A DNA stretch of 64,000 bases from Streptococcus oralis (GCF_021497885.1 NZ_CP046523.1:1035501-1099500); one strand, 5' to 3'; shown: positions 39,141 to 49,494, numbered from the stretch's first letter. Made by a program: numbers and translations. Notes: generated from the letters alone by a model not told the origin.

Positions 39141-40026
39141 TAGTTGATAACTGAGTAATAAGATTGCTGAAATCATCCGGTAAGGGGCTTTCTAGTTGCA
39201 AATCTTGCTCTAGAAAAGGATGATAAAAAGATAAATAATGACAATGCAGAGCCTGACGCTGAATACCGTCGTCTAGGCTACCACCATAGAGGTCATCTCC
39301 CAACAAGGGGAAGCCAATATGAGAAAAATGCACTCGGATCTGATGAGTTCGACCAGTATGCAGGCGAATATCGACTAGGTGAATATTCCCATAAGATGCT
39401 ACAACTTTGTAAGATGTATGGGCGTATTTTCCACCTTTGGCGACCCGTCTCGTGATAATGGAGTCTTCATCACGTGCAATCGGGGCGATAATCTCCCCTT
39501 CTGGCTCCAAATCCCCATTGCCCTTAACCAAAGCGAAATAACGTTTTTCGATAGACTTTCGTTGCAGTTGCTTGTCTAATCGTGCATGAGCATAACCGTG
39601 CTTGGCAAAGAGCATCAAACCAGATGTATCTTTATCAAGCCTGGTCACGATATGAACCTGCTGGTTTTCATATTCCCGCTTGACATAGTAACCCTTGATA
39701 AAATTGGCAATGGTATTAGAATGATTGACACTGGGGATGGAAGCAACTCCATAAGGCTTATTCAAAACCAGAAAATGGTCATCTTCATAGAGAATATCCA
39801 GTGGACGCTCAATTGCTTCCAAGGTTTCAAAGCCTTCCTCAGCTGGAATATCAATGGTAACCCTGTCTCCAACATCTAAGAGATAAGTCGCATTTTGAGG
39901 TTGATCGTTGACCAAAATAGCCCCACCTCGAAACTTTATCTTAGCCAAAAGTCCCTTAGAAACCTCGTGTTTCTTCAGAAAGGTTTTGACTTTGACATGT
40001 TCATCTGCGATAAATTCGAACCTCAT
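39130..40026 (-). CDS. RluA/RluD-family pseudouridine synthase
   Basis: A 298-residue pseudouridine synthase of the RluA family, resembling Bacillus YjbO. The N-terminal 80 residues are S4-like ([21 protein letters not shown]). The catalytic motif is [17 protein letters not shown] (Asp near residue 132), and [28 protein letters not shown] is the second family block. The RNA target is unknown (rRNA or tRNA). It forms a minus-strand unit relQ-nadK-this gene, with ATGA-type overlap (4 bases) to nadK, an order conserved across Firmicutes. Confidence 0.92.
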   Translation of the reverse strand: MRFEFIADEHVKVKTFLKKHEVSKGLLAKIKFRGGAILVNDQPQNATYLLDVGDRVTIDIPAEEGFETLEAIERPLDILYEDDHFLVLNKPYGVASIPSVNHSNTIANFIKGYYVKREYENQQVHIVTRLDKDTSGLMLFAKHGYAHARLDKQLQRKSIEKRYFALVKGNGDLEPEGEIIAPIARDEDSIITRRVAKGGKYAHTSYKVVASYGNIHLVDIRLHTGRTHQIRVHFSHIGFPLLGDDLYGGSLDDGIQRQALHCHYLSFYHPFLEQDLQLESPLPDDFSNLITQLSTNTL

Positions 40027-40853
40027 TCGTCCACCTCGCCGATGAAGGCATCTTTGACGCGATTCCAGAAACTAGTGTGACTTGGCGTCGCTACGAAGTG
40101 TATCTTGTGATGGTCGATTTGGTACTCAATCCGTTCTATATTTCGGAAAGAATAGATGCTATTATCAACCGATAACGTGTGATAGTCATTACGAGTCGGT
40201 AAAAGCTCAATTTTATCTTTCTTCGGAACGATTATCGAAGAACCAAGTGTTCGATAAACTCTGTTGTTAAGACTCGCTATTTCAGTCAACTGCAAGGCTT
40301 CAATGGTAGGATGCAAGACAGCTCCACCCAAGGACTTGTTATAGGCAGTGCTTCCAGTTGGCGTTGAAACAGTTACTCCATCTCCTCGAAATCGCTCAAA
40401 TGGAACGTGGTTAATAATGATATCCGCAACCATGGTGCGATCCGACCTGCGGATGCTGGCTTCGTTTAATGCACGGAAGGTCTTAACTTCTCCGTTTTCA
40501 AGTGTCACCTTGACATTCAAAACAGGATAGGAAACCTTGGCACCAGTATCCAGTTGGAGATTGGTAACCAACTGTTCCAACTCAAAATCGCGATAATCTG
40601 TGTAAAATCCCAAGTGTCCTGTATGTACGCCAATAAATCGAACTTTATCTAACTGATTCTCGTACTTGTGAAAGGCAGACAAAAGCATCCCATCCCCACC
40701 AATTGATATGACGATGTCAGGATTGGTGTCGTTGAGTATAAAATGATGTTTTTTCAACTGGTCTTTCAGCTCATACAAAACCTTTTGACTCTGCGGTTTT
40801 CTATTTGCAATCAGATCAATTCGTTTACCTGTATTCTTCATCTGTATCGTCAC
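40023..40853 (-). CDS. nadK: NAD kinase
   Basis: Phosphorylates NAD to NADP. The motif [17 protein letters not shown] holds the GGDG core; [17 protein letters not shown] and the glycine-rich [28 protein letters not shown] are also typical. The long frame starts with GTG at 40853 (276 residues, TAGGAAATA before it). An ATG four codons later (40841) gives the 272-residue form known from pneumococci, and the two cannot be separated by eye. It overlaps relQ by 29 bases, so translation is coupled. Its NADP product is the cofactor of gapN and of zwf, both in this window. Confidence 0.95.
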   Translation of the reverse strand: MTIQMKNTGKRIDLIANRKPQSQKVLYELKDQLKKHHFILNDTNPDIVISIGGDGMLLSAFHKYENQLDKVRFIGVHTGHLGFYTDYRDFELEQLVTNLQLDTGAKVSYPVLNVKVTLENGEVKTFRALNEASIRRSDRTMVADIIINHVPFERFRGDGVTVSTPTGSTAYNKSLGGAVLHPTIEALQLTEIASLNNRVYRTLGSSIIVPKKDKIELLPTRNDYHTLSVDNSIYSFRNIERIEYQIDHHKIHFVATPSHTSFWNRVKDAFIGEVDE

Positions 40854-41496
40854 TATTTCCTACACCGTCGTTTAGTTTTCTACTTAAAGGATCAAAGAGA
40901 GCCTGTGCTTCCTGAATATCATCACGGATTTTCCCCATTTCTTCATCCAATTGATGGGAAATTCTAGCTGTAATCTCCAATCGTTTCTTGATCTCCTCTG
41001 GGAAATCCCCCTGATACTTATAATTGAGCGAATGCTCAATCGTAGCCCAAAAATTCATGGCTAAAGTCCGGATTTGAATTTCAGCCAGAATCGTCTTAAC
41101 ACCACTGATGGTGTCAACTGTATACTCTACCACCACATGATAGGAGCGATAGCCCGAAGCCTTCCGATGCGTGATGTAGTCACGTTCCTGTACTACTCTC
41201 ATATCATGACGTTTGCGTAAAATCGCAACAACTTCTTGAACATCATCGACGAACTGCACCATGACCCGCAAACCCGCGATATCCTGTAAGTCATGTTCCA
41301 AAGTGTCGTAGCCAATCCCTCTGCGATTCATTTTTTCTTTGATACTTTCAATCGGTTTGACACGACCCGTTACAAACTCAATCGGAGAGTGCTTGTTTTG
41401 TTTACGATACTGTTTGCGAATCCCACGAAGTTTAATCTTCAATTCACCAACAGCTTGAATGTAAGGATCTAAAAATTCTTCCCATTCTATGGTCAT
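40825..41496 (-). CDS. relQ: Small alarmone synthetase RelQ
   Basis: A GTP pyrophosphokinase of 223 residues making (p)ppGpp, without hydrolase or regulatory domains. RelA_SpoT synthetase motifs are present: [47 protein letters not shown], and [23 protein letters not shown]. The open frame extends to 41574, but MTIEWEEFL at 41496 has a GGGAG site before it and is the normal start. First gene of the relQ-nadK-rluD-like unit; it diverges from the CYTH gene. Confidence 0.95.
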   Translation of the reverse strand: MTIEWEEFLDPYIQAVGELKIKLRGIRKQYRKQNKHSPIEFVTGRVKPIESIKEKMNRRGIGYDTLEHDLQDIAGLRVMVQFVDDVQEVVAILRKRHDMRVVQERDYITHRKASGYRSYHVVVEYTVDTISGVKTILAEIQIRTLAMNFWATIEHSLNYKYQGDFPEEIKKRLEITARISHQLDEEMGKIRDDIQEAQALFDPLSRKLNDGVGNSDDTDEEYR

Positions 41497-41624
41497 ATTT
41501 TCTCCCTTTTGGTATGTGATTGTGTTGTTGAAAATTTTTGATTTTTTCACTACAATCATATACAATAAATACATTGTCCATTATACCATAAATCGCTTTC
41601 AAAGATAGAAAAAAGGTTAGAAAA

Positions 41625-42194
41625 ATGAAACATTTAGAAATTGAACTGAAAACACTACTGAAAAAAGAGGATTACGATCATTTAAAAGAGCAGTTTTCCC
41701 ATATCCAACCCGTCCTACAGAAAAACTACTACATTGATACGCCAGATTTCAAATTGCGAGAAAAGAGGGTTGCCATGCGCATTCGCACCTTTTCAGATTG
41801 GGCAGAGTTGACCTTGAAAGTACCTCAAACCGTAGGAAATATGGAATACAACCAGAAACTAACTCTTCCAGAGGCTGAATCTTACCTAGAAAAACAAATA
41901 CTTCCTCAAGGACTCGTTCTAGAGGAACTTGCTAAGATTGGTATTGAAAGCCAAGACTGGTTTGTTCTGGGTTGTCTTTCAACTCTTCGTTACGAAATGG
42001 AAACGTCGATTGGTCTAATGGCACTAGATGAAAGTCACTACTTTGATCATACAGACTATGAACTCGAGCTTGAAGTCACAGACCATGAAAAAGGGAAAGC
42101 TGATTTTCAGAAATTCTTAGAAGAAAATCAGATCACTTATCAGAAAGCTCCTTCAAAATTAATTCGTTTTATTAAAAGCATGAAAAAATGCTGA
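41625..42194 (+). CDS. CYTH domain protein (triphosphate-binding)
   Basis: A 189-residue single-domain CYTH protein, like Bacillus YjbK. The ExExK signature is at the N-terminus (IELKT after MKHLE). Charged strands such as KRVAMRIRTFSDWAELTLKVP line the usual triphosphate tunnel. The activity could be inorganic triphosphatase, thiamine triphosphatase or nucleotide binding, and is not settled. It is divergent from relQ, the same pairing as in many Firmicutes, which hints at a link to nucleotide or alarmone metabolism (inference). Short leader with AGGTTAG before the ATG. Confidence 0.88.
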   Translation: MKHLEIELKTLLKKEDYDHLKEQFSHIQPVLQKNYYIDTPDFKLREKRVAMRIRTFSDWAELTLKVPQTVGNMEYNQKLTLPEAESYLEKQILPQGLVLEELAKIGIESQDWFVLGCLSTLRYEMETSIGLMALDESHYFDHTDYELELEVTDHEKGKADFQKFLEENQITYQKAPSKLIRFIKSMKKC

Positions 42195-42261
42195 AATAAT
42201 CTCCATTTTCTGGTAAAATAATGGAGATAAAATATTTAGAGTTTACAGAGGACGGTCTATA

Positions 42262-43221
42262 ATGTCAGATAGAAACAACATGAAACTTTTTGCACTTAAT
42301 TCCAATCATGAAATTGCACAAAAAATCGCAGAAACGGTTGGGGTACCTCTCGGAAAATTATCTTCTCGCCAATTTTCTGATGGTGAAATCCAGGTCAACA
42401 TTGAAGAGAGTGTCCGCGGTTACGATGTCTACATAATCCAATCAACCAGCTACCCCGTTAGCAACCACTTGATGGAGTTGTTAATCATGGTCGATGCTTG
42501 TGTACGTGCAAGTGCTCATAGTATCAACGTTGTTCTTCCTTACTTTGGTTATGCTCGTCAGGATCGTATCGCTTCTTCTCGCGAACCTCTCACTGCAAAA
42601 CTGGTTGCCAATATGCTTGTCAAGGCTGGTGTAAGTCGTGTTCTAACTCTTGATTTGCACGCTGTTCAGGTTCAAGGTTTCTTTGACATTCCAGTAGATA
42701 ACCTCTATACAATTCCTCTCTTTGCTAAACACTACAGCGATAAAGGGTTGCTGGGATCAGATGTCGTTGTTGTAAGTCCAAAAAACTCTGGTGTCAAACG
42801 TGCCCGTAGCTTAGCTGAATATTTAGATGCACCAATCGCAATCATCGACTATGCTCAAGACGATTCAGAGCGTAGCCAAGGCTATATCATCGGTGATGTT
42901 GAAGGCAAGAAGGCCATCTTGATTGACGATATCCTAAATACTGGACGTACTTTCTCAGAAGCAGCAAAAATCGTCGAACGTGAAGGTGCAACTGAAATCT
43001 ATGCGGTATCCAGTCATGGTCTCTTTGTAGAAGGCGCTGCTGACCTTCTTGATGCTACTAACATCAAAGAAATCCTTGTGACAGACTCAGTAGCCACAAA
43101 AGAAAGAACTCCGAAAAATGTGTGCTACATTACCGCTAGCGAATTGATTGGTGATGCCATCGTCCGTATCCACGAAAGAAAACCAGTTAGCCCACTCTTT
43201 GCATATAATAAAAAGGAATAA
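42262..43221 (+). CDS. prs2: Ribose-phosphate pyrophosphokinase paralogue (Prs2 type)
   Basis: A 319-residue member of the PRPP synthase family. Conserved parts are [26 protein letters not shown] and [19 protein letters not shown]. Several active-site segments differ from the Bacillus enzyme as I remember it. SPDHGG is SPKNSG; the flexible loop IIDKRRPRPN is [12 protein letters not shown], without its catalytic Lys/Arg; and the ribose-phosphate loop DTAGT is NTGRT. It is the second Prs type of streptococci; enzymatic activity should not be assumed. A TGG-extended TAAAAT (42214-42219) overlaps a 9-base hairpin (42199-42228) upstream, the likely promoter. A cysteine desulfurase follows after 9 bases. 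Confidence 0.85.
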   Translation: MSDRNNMKLFALNSNHEIAQKIAETVGVPLGKLSSRQFSDGEIQVNIEESVRGYDVYIIQSTSYPVSNHLMELLIMVDACVRASAHSINVVLPYFGYARQDRIASSREPLTAKLVANMLVKAGVSRVLTLDLHAVQVQGFFDIPVDNLYTIPLFAKHYSDKGLLGSDVVVVSPKNSGVKRARSLAEYLDAPIAIIDYAQDDSERSQGYIIGDVEGKKAILIDDILNTGRTFSEAAKIVEREGATEIYAVSSHGLFVEGAADLLDATNIKEILVTDSVATKERTPKNVCYITASELIGDAIVRIHERKPVSPLFAYNKKE

Positions 43222-43230
43222 GGTGATTCT

Positions 43231-44346
43231 TTGATTTATTTGGACAATGCTGCCACTACTCCAATGTCAGCAGTAGCTATCGCAGAAATGACCAAGGTCA
43301 TGCAAGAAACTCATGGTAATCCTTCTAGTATTCATAGTCATGGTCGGCAGGCTGGTAAACTGCTCCGTGAAGCCCGTCAGGAGTTGGCTCACCTACTTGG
43401 AACCAAGCCACAACGAATCTTTTTCACATCTGGCGGTACAGAAAGTAACAATACCGCTATTATCGGCTATTGTCTCCGCCATCAAGAGCGTGGAAAACAC
43501 ATCATCACGACAGCTATTGAGCACCATTCTGTGCTTGAGACCATTGATTACCTGGTGCAACATTTTGGCTTTGAAACGACCATCATCCAACCAGTAAATC
43601 AAGAAATCACTGCGCAGCAAATTCAAGAAGCGTTACGTGACGATACCATTCTAGTTTCTACCATGTATGCCAATAATGAAACGGGTAGTCTCTTACCTAT
43701 CGCTGAAATTGGACATATTTTAAAAGAGCATCCTGCTGCTTATCATGTTGATGCTGTTCAAGCTATCGGAAAAATCCCTATCCATCCTGAAGAATTAGGA
43801 ATTGATTTCCTTAGTGCTTCCGCTCACAAGTTCCATGGACCAAAAGGAGTTGGCTTTCTTTATGCTTCTTCCACGGGCTTTGATTCCTACCTTCACGGTG
43901 GCGATCAAGAACAAAAGAAACGGGCTGGAACAGAAAACCTTGCTGCCATCGTCGGTATGGTTGCTGCCCTCAAAGAAGACTTGGATCATCAGGCCGAGCA
44001 TTACCAAAAACTAGAGGGATTAAAAACTGCTTTTCTTGGTGAAATTGCGGAACTCGACTTCTATCTCAACGAAAGCAAACACCAACTTCCTTATGTTTTC
44101 AACATTGGCTTTCCTGGTCAAAAAAATGACTTACTCTTGCTTCGGTTAGACCTTGAAGGAATCTCAATCTCAACTGGTTCAGCCTGTACTGCTGGTGTTG
44201 TGCAGACCAGTCATGTACTCGAAGCTCTTTATGAATCGGATTCCCATCGTTTAAAAGAGTCTGTCCGTATTAGTCTGTCCCCTCTTAATACCGAGAACGA
44301 ACTGAAACAACTGGCACAAACCTTAAAAAATATTATTGGAGATTAA
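43231..44346 (+). CDS. Cysteine desulfurase (NifS/IscS family)
   Basis: PLP enzyme of 371 residues releasing sulfur from cysteine. It starts at TTG with AAGGTGA six bases before. Motifs: MIYLDNAATTPMS, FTSGGTESNNTAI, the Schiff-base Lys in SAHKFHGPKGVGFLY, and the active Cys in SISTGSACTAGVVQTSHVLEAL. It is not next to suf genes; its sulfur acceptor may be a thiouridine or thiamine enzyme. It is followed five bases later by a DUF1831 gene, annotated in this group as cysteine desulfurase-associated. It is cotranscribed with prs2 upstream. Confidence 0.93.
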   Translation: MIYLDNAATTPMSAVAIAEMTKVMQETHGNPSSIHSHGRQAGKLLREARQELAHLLGTKPQRIFFTSGGTESNNTAIIGYCLRHQERGKHIITTAIEHHSVLETIDYLVQHFGFETTIIQPVNQEITAQQIQEALRDDTILVSTMYANNETGSLLPIAEIGHILKEHPAAYHVDAVQAIGKIPIHPEELGIDFLSASAHKFHGPKGVGFLYASSTGFDSYLHGGDQEQKKRAGTENLAAIVGMVAALKEDLDHQAEHYQKLEGLKTAFLGEIAELDFYLNESKHQLPYVFNIGFPGQKNDLLLLRLDLEGISISTGSACTAGVVQTSHVLEALYESDSHRLKESVRISLSPLNTENELKQLAQTLKNIIGD

Positions 44347-44350
44347 CCTA

Positions 44351-44698
44351 ATGGCATTCGAAAAAACCATTAAACTACAAAACTGCCGCTACGACTATAC
44401 ACTTAGTCCATCTGTAAAAAAGTTTACACTAAAAGACAATACTTTCTTTGAAACAAAAGTCGGAAACTACGAACTGACTCGTCTACTTGAAAAAGTTCCT
44501 AATAGTGGTGAAGGTTTCCTACTAAAAATTATCATCAACAAAGAGCTTACAGGTGTTAAAATTAATATCACTGACAAATCAGGTCTTCGTTTGGTCAATA
44601 TCTTTAAATCTGAAGAACACCATATCCACCAAGAGAAATTCTACTTCCTCATGGACAGTTTAGTAGAACGCGGTATCTTCACTAAAGAAGAAAGATAG
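44351..44698 (+). CDS. DUF1831 cysteine-desulfurase-associated protein
   Basis: A 115-residue soluble protein of the DUF1831 family, found next to NifS-like desulfurases in Lactobacillales. Start at ATG 44351 (MAFEKTIKL), with GGAGA nine bases before it; the frame is open five codons further upstream inside the desulfurase gene. No catalytic motif is visible; it is probably a partner protein. Ends six bases before the DUF4649 gene. Confidence 0.82.
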   Translation: MAFEKTIKLQNCRYDYTLSPSVKKFTLKDNTFFETKVGNYELTRLLEKVPNSGEGFLLKIIINKELTGVKINITDKSGLRLVNIFKSEEHHIHQEKFYFLMDSLVERGIFTKEER

Positions 44699-44704
44699 TT
44701 TGCT

Positions 44705-44920
44705 ATGTATCGTCTCACATATAAAGATAGCTATCAGGTAGAACGCACACTTGAATTTTCCGATTACGAAGAGCTTATGCTATCACTATCAGGCTGTGTC
44801 ACCCTGCCCGACACTCTCCTAATCAGCTCCTTAACACTGAATGATAAAGTGATTTATCAAGGATTAGTTGGCGATCTCTACCGATTTCTTTCACAAGCTA
44901 ATTTTTCAGATAAAAACTAA
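44705..44920 (+). CDS. DUF4649 small protein
   Basis: A 71-residue protein of the streptococcal DUF4649 family, function unknown. It begins MYRLTYKDSYQVERTLEFSD and is last in the prs2-desulfurase-DUF1831 unit. The terminator hairpin overlaps its stop codon. Not recognised beyond the family. Confidence 0.75.
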   Translation: MYRLTYKDSYQVERTLEFSDYEELMLSLSGCVTLPDTLLISSLTLNDKVIYQGLVGDLYRFLSQANFSDKN

Positions 44921-44937
44921 GAAATTTCTTAGTTTTT
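44912..44937 (+). terminator. Terminator of the prs2-desulfurase operon
   Basis: A 26-base perfect palindrome with arms AAAAACTAAGAAA and TTTCTTAGTTTTT, followed by TCTTG. It includes the TAA stop of the DUF4649 gene. Confidence 0.88.
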
Positions 44938-44945
44938 TCTTGTTT

Positions 44946-44977
44946 TTGTTGATTTTTTCACAATGTTTCTATAAAAT
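44946..44977 (+). promoter_or_regulatory. rex promoter with candidate Rex operator
   Basis: TTGTTGATTTTTTCACAA (44946-44963) fits the Rex consensus at 16 of 18 positions. It overlaps a -35 (TTGATT 44949-44954) that is 17 bases from TAAAAT (44972-44977). Autoregulation by Rex is likely. Confidence 0.65.
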
Positions 44978-45002
44978 AGAAGAATAGAAAGGTTGTGATT
45001 TT

Positions 45003-45644
45003 GTGAAAGATAAACAGTCTGATATTCCAAAAGCAACAGCAAAAAGACTCTCTCTTTACTATCGAATTTTCAAGAGATTTCATGCAGAAAAAATTGAACG
45101 TGCCAACTCTAAGCAAATTGCAGAGGCTATCGGTATCGATTCTGCGACCGTTCGTCGGGATTTTTCCTATTTTGGTGAACTAGGTCGTCGTGGATTTGGT
45201 TATGATGTTAAAAAATTGATGAATTTTTTTGCTGATCTCCTAAATGATAACTCGATTACTAATGTTATGTTGGTTGGAATTGGAAATATGGGGCATGCCC
45301 TTCTCCACTACCGCTTCCATGAGCGCAACAAGATGAAAATTATCATGGCCTTTGACCTAGATGACCATCCAGAAGTTGGCACCCAGACACCTGACGGGAT
45401 TCCAATCTATGGCATCTCTCAGATTAAAGAAAAGATCAAAGAAGCAGATGTCAAAACTGCTATCCTAACTGTTCCAAGTGTTAAATCACAAGAAGTTGCC
45501 AATCTTTTGGTCGATGCGGGTATAAAAGGTATTCTTAGTTTTTCACCCGTCCATCTCCACCTTCCAAAAGATGTAGTCGTTCAGTATGTCGATTTGACAA
45601 GCGAACTCCAAACTCTCCTCTATTTTATGCGTAAAGAGGATTAG
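45003..45644 (+). CDS. rex: Redox-sensing repressor Rex
   Basis: A 213-residue NADH/NAD-sensing repressor. The N-terminal winged helix contains [22 protein letters not shown]; the Rossmann core has [13 protein letters not shown] (GxGxxG), and the domain-swap C-terminal helix ends [12 protein letters not shown]. It starts with GTG, AGGTTGTG lying just before. It likely represses fermentation and redox genes when NADH is low; gapN in this window carries a matching site, and its own promoter has another. An amidotransferase gene follows 15 bases later. Confidence 0.96.
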   Translation: MKDKQSDIPKATAKRLSLYYRIFKRFHAEKIERANSKQIAEAIGIDSATVRRDFSYFGELGRRGFGYDVKKLMNFFADLLNDNSITNVMLVGIGNMGHALLHYRFHERNKMKIIMAFDLDDHPEVGTQTPDGIPIYGISQIKEKIKEADVKTAILTVPSVKSQEVANLLVDAGIKGILSFSPVHLHLPKDVVVQYVDLTSELQTLLYFMRKED

Positions 45645-45659
45645 AAAGCGAAAGCATTT

Positions 45660-46349
45660 ATGAAAAAACCAGTTATTGGGATTACAGGAAATGAAAAAGC
45701 TCATCCAGATGATGATGTCATGATGAGCTATGCGGCAAAAGGCTTTGTTGAAGGAGTCAAGGACGCTGGCGGAATTCCCATCATCCTTCCGATTGGTGAT
45801 CAAGAAATGGCATGCCATTACATCGCTATGATTGATAAACTCATCCTAACAGGTGGGCAAAATGTTGATCCAAAATTCTATGGTGAACCTAAAACCATTG
45901 ACAGCGATGACTACCATCTTCAAAGAGACCAGTTTGAATTAGCCCTTATCAGAGAAGCCATCAAGCAGAAGAAACCAATTTTCTCTGTTTGTCGGGGTAC
46001 CCAGCTTTTCAATGTCGCTATGGGAGGTACGCTTCACCAAGATATCGAGGATCATTGGCAGGACTGTTCAGCCGAATACACGACCCAACGCCTCGTAACG
46101 GAGCCTGATACAATTCTCCGAGAAATCTATGGAGAAATCTCTCATATCAACTCCTTCCACCACCAGAGCATAAAGGATTTGGCCCCCAATTTAAAGGTTG
46201 TGGCCTATGATCCCAAGGATGAGATAATCGAGGCAGTCACAACGACTGATGGCATCGCTTTTCTCGGTGTTCAATGGCATCCAGAATTTCTATTTGAAAA
46301 TCGTCCCAAGGATAAAACACTATTTGACTATGTTGTTAATGAACTCTAA
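45660..46349 (+). CDS. Class I glutamine amidotransferase-like hydrolase (PuuD type)
   Basis: A 229-residue protein with a class I glutaminase triad: Cys in [12 protein letters not shown], His in GVQWHPEF, and the nearby Glu. The [10 protein letters not shown] block resembles the peptidase C26 / gamma-glutamyl-GABA hydrolase group. Its substrate here is unknown. It follows rex closely and probably shares its transcript. Its stop overlaps the radC stop region by 4 bases on the other strand. Confidence 0.88.
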   Translation: MKKPVIGITGNEKAHPDDDVMMSYAAKGFVEGVKDAGGIPIILPIGDQEMACHYIAMIDKLILTGGQNVDPKFYGEPKTIDSDDYHLQRDQFELALIREAIKQKKPIFSVCRGTQLFNVAMGGTLHQDIEDHWQDCSAEYTTQRLVTEPDTILREIYGEISHINSFHHQSIKDLAPNLKVVAYDPKDEIIEAVTTTDGIAFLGVQWHPEFLFENRPKDKTLFDYVVNEL

Positions 46350-47026
46350 ATCAGATCCGTCTTTTCACGGTAACTAAAGTAATCCGAGTGCGAGACAATC
46401 AGATGATCCAGAAACACAATTCCCATCAGTTCGCAAGCTTCCTTGACTAGCTTAGTAACATGGTCATCATTTCGACTAGGAGATACGGCACCTGATGGAT
46501 GGTTATGAACGAGAATCACAGAGGTGGCCATATGCTTAATAGCATAGTGAAGGATTTCCCTCGGTTCAGCAATACTGCGTGTCGCAGAGCCGATAAAGAT
46601 GGTCTGCTGATGAATGATTTGATTTTGAGTATTGAGATAGAGCGCCACTAGGTGCTCTTGTTTTTTGTCGCCAAGTTCCTGTTGCATTTTCTTGGCTAGC
46701 TTTTGACTACTGAGAATACTTTCCATCTCAAGAGTTTCATGTTTGTGAATACGATGCCCTAGTTCAATCACCGCTTGTAGTTCAATGGCCTTAATCCGTC
46801 CAATACCAGATAGACTCTGCAATTCCTGCAGGGTCATTTTCTTTAAATCAGTTAGACTGGTCAAACTATTCAAGACTTTCTGAGCGATTTCAAATACATT
46901 AGCCTGACGTGTTCCTGTTCTGAGCAAAATAGCTAACAACTCTTGATTGCTCAGAGCCTCTACTCCTTCTCTAACCAGTCTTTCTCTAGGCAAAAGTGAA
47001 TCTTCTTGAAATGAAATACTGTACAT
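46346..47026 (-). CDS. radC: RadC family JAB/MPN-domain protein
   Basis: A 226-residue RadC. It has an N-terminal helix-hairpin-helix-like region ([22 protein letters not shown]) and a C-terminal JAB metalloprotease-like fold with the motif [15 protein letters not shown]. Despite the name, a recombination-repair role is not established; in pneumococci it is competence-induced. The frame is open to 47041, but AGGAGG (complement of 47033-47038) lies seven bases before ATG 47026, which is chosen. No cin-box was seen upstream. Confidence 0.93.
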   Translation of the reverse strand: MYSISFQEDSLLPRERLVREGVEALSNQELLAILLRTGTRQANVFEIAQKVLNSLTSLTDLKKMTLQELQSLSGIGRIKAIELQAVIELGHRIHKHETLEMESILSSQKLAKKMQQELGDKKQEHLVALYLNTQNQIIHQQTIFIGSATRSIAEPREILHYAIKHMATSVILVHNHPSGAVSPSRNDDHVTKLVKEACELMGIVFLDHLIVSHSDYFSYREKTDLI

Positions 47027-47068
47027 AAAAATCCTCCTCACTTTATTATTCGTGAGAAGGATGAAAAA

Positions 47069-49360
47069 TTAGATTTTTTTCTCAATTGGAGCTACGCTGG
47101 CTAGAAGTTTTTTCAGACCTACTTCTGGGAAATTGATTTTTAGTTCTCGAGTATCCCCACTACCTGAGACTTCAAGGACTGTCCCCTCACCCCACTTCTT
47201 GTGAAGGGCAATGTCACCAATGGACCAACTTGTATCAGTCGAATCTTTTTTATTTCCAGCTGAAAACTGTCCAAATGGGAGACCACTTGACTGGATAGAG
47301 CTTGGTGCAGCATTGCGTTTCCGTTCTTGAAGGGCCTGAGCTAAGCTCATACCTTGACCAAAGGCCACGCCACCACTGCTATAAGAAGCTTTAAAACTGG
47401 TATTCGCTGGACGAGCCAAGCCCTGATACTCAAGCAGGTCAGAACTGATTTCAGTGATAAAACGGGTCGGACGATTGTAGTTGGTACGCCCAAAAAGCAA
47501 GCGTGAGTTGGCATTGGTCAGATAGAGGATCTTTTCTGCTCGTGTGATACCGACATAGGCCAAACGGCGTTCCTCTTCTAGCTCATCCGGATCTTCTGCT
47601 GCACGACTAAGTGGAAAGACATTTTCCTCCATCCCGATGAGAAAGACAACTGGGAACTCGAGTCCCTTAGCAGCGTGCAAGGTCATCAAGGTTACTTCTG
47701 ATGTCTCCTGACTGCCTGAATCTGTATCCGCAATCAAGGCAAGGTCATTCAAGAAACGACTGAGTTTATCTAAACCTGTTTCCTCTTCTTGACTATCAGG
47801 ATTGTCATCAAAGTTCTTGGTAACAGAGAGAAATTCCTCGATATTTTCAACCCGAGCCTTGCTTTCCAAGGTCGCTTGGGCATTGAGAATATCGATATAA
47901 CCTGTTTTTTCTAAAACAGCCTCAACTAACTCTGTAATGGTTAACTGGTCCAGTTGCTCCCGCAAATCCAGAATCATATTGGCGAACTCCCAGATAGACT
48001 GAGCTGCCTTACCCTTGATTCCTGATAACATGATATTTGCTGAAGCATCCAGCATAGACATGTCTTGCATATTCGCAAAATCGCGAATTTTCTCAACGGT
48101 TCCTGGGCCGATTCCGCGCTTAGGTTCGTTGATAATGCGCTCAAAACTGATATTATCACTCAAATTGGCAATAAGATTAAGATAGGCAATAATATCACGG
48201 ATTTCCTTACGGCTGTAGAACTTGGTCCCTCCAACCATAGTATAAGGAATATTGGACTTGAGCAGGGCCTCCTCAATAGTACGAGATTGCGCATTGGTTC
48301 GATAAAGAACTGCAAAGTCTTTGTGAAGGAAGTTTTGGCTGCGACCAAGTTCATCTATGGTTTTGGCTACAAAAACAGCCTCATCTTGTTCATCGTTGGC
48401 TCTGTAGTAGACGATTTGCTCCCCATCCGCATTCTGGGTCCAGAGATTCTTAGGACGGCGGTTTTTATTGTTTTTGATGACGTCATTGGCAGCTTGGAGA
48501 ATGGTTTTGGTTGAACGATAATTCTCCTCTAACAAAACGACCTTGGCTTGAGGATAATCTTTCTCGAAATCCAAGATATTCTGCATATCAGCCCCACGCC
48601 AACCGTAGATAGACTGGTCCGCATCACCGACCACGCAGATATTTTTAAAGCGTGAAGCCAAGAGTTTGACCAGTTGGTACTGGGCATGGTTGGTATCTTG
48701 GTACTCATCAACATGAATATACTGAAACTTCTGCTGGTAATAGGTCAAAACATCAGGATTTTGATCAAAGAGACGCAAGGTCAACATAATCAAATCATCA
48801 AAATCAACAGACTCTGACTGACGAAGCTCTTTTTGATAGGCTGTGTAACACTGGGCCACGATTTGCGTATACATATCACCAGCTTGAGCAGCATAAGCCA
48901 CATCATCAATTAGGTCATTCTTAGCATTGGAAATGGTTCCCAAAATAGTCCGTTCATTCCATTTTTTCGGATCCAAGTTTAATTGCTTGAGAATGCGCTT
49001 CATAAGAGTTCGCTGTTCTCCTGGATCTACAATGGTGAAATTACGATTGTAGCCAATATGATCCGCATCACGACGCAAAATACGAACACACATGGAGTGA
49101 AAGGTCGCAATCAGGCAGTCCTGGGTTGCTGGATTTAGTCCGTAAGCACGCTCCTTCATCTCACGCGCAGCCTTGTTGGTAAAGGTAATGGCCAAGATAT
49201 TCCAAGGATTAACCATTTTTTCATCAATCAAGTAGGCGATTCTGTGAGTTAAAACACGAGTCTTCCCAGAACCAGCCCCCGCCATAATCAATAAGGGACC
49301 TTCGGTCGTTTGCACCGCCTCAGCTTGACGGTCATTCATTCCATTCAATAATGCGTTCAT
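47069..49360 (-). CDS. pcrA: ATP-dependent DNA helicase PcrA/UvrD
   Basis: A 763-residue superfamily 1A helicase. Motifs: MAGAGSGKTRVLTHRIAYL (Walker A near residue 31), FTNKAAREMKER, HVDEYQDTNHAQYQLV, VVGDADQSIYGWRGADM, ENYRSTKTIL, and LMTLHAAKGLEFPVVFLIGMEE. The C-terminal tail ends in a Tudor-like segment (WGEGTVLEVSGSGDTRELKINFPEVGLKKLL), which contacts RNA polymerase in PcrA. It is an essential repair and recombination-control helicase in Gram-positives. AAGGAAGAG precedes the ATG. It is transcribed toward radC, 42 bases away. Confidence 0.97.
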   Translation of the reverse strand: MNALLNGMNDRQAEAVQTTEGPLLIMAGAGSGKTRVLTHRIAYLIDEKMVNPWNILAITFTNKAAREMKERAYGLNPATQDCLIATFHSMCVRILRRDADHIGYNRNFTIVDPGEQRTLMKRILKQLNLDPKKWNERTILGTISNAKNDLIDDVAYAAQAGDMYTQIVAQCYTAYQKELRQSESVDFDDLIMLTLRLFDQNPDVLTYYQQKFQYIHVDEYQDTNHAQYQLVKLLASRFKNICVVGDADQSIYGWRGADMQNILDFEKDYPQAKVVLLEENYRSTKTILQAANDVIKNNKNRRPKNLWTQNADGEQIVYYRANDEQDEAVFVAKTIDELGRSQNFLHKDFAVLYRTNAQSRTIEEALLKSNIPYTMVGGTKFYSRKEIRDIIAYLNLIANLSDNISFERIINEPKRGIGPGTVEKIRDFANMQDMSMLDASANIMLSGIKGKAAQSIWEFANMILDLREQLDQLTITELVEAVLEKTGYIDILNAQATLESKARVENIEEFLSVTKNFDDNPDSQEEETGLDKLSRFLNDLALIADTDSGSQETSEVTLMTLHAAKGLEFPVVFLIGMEENVFPLSRAAEDPDELEEERRLAYVGITRAEKILYLTNANSRLLFGRTNYNRPTRFITEISSDLLEYQGLARPANTSFKASYSSGGVAFGQGMSLAQALQERKRNAAPSSIQSSGLPFGQFSAGNKKDSTDTSWSIGDIALHKKWGEGTVLEVSGSGDTRELKINFPEVGLKKLLASVAPIEKKI

Positions 49361-49494
49361 TTTCTCTTCCTTACTCTTGAAGTCAATGTTTCTATTATAT
49401 CAAAAATCAGGGAAAATATCTTTACCTAGACTGGTGGCTTGTAGAAGAAAACTCTCTCATCAGCTGAAGACAAGGCCTCATATCTAGATAAGAA

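Noticed and set aside
39111..39143. Degenerate BOX element
   Set aside because: TATACTC and GAGTAT ends recall BOX borders, but the internal boxA/boxC sequence is absent; it is better read as a promoter within an inverted repeat.
42199..42228. Hairpin ATCTCCATT/AATGGAGAT before prs2 as a terminator of the CYTH gene
   Set aside because: No T run follows on either strand and it overlaps the prs2 -10 box.
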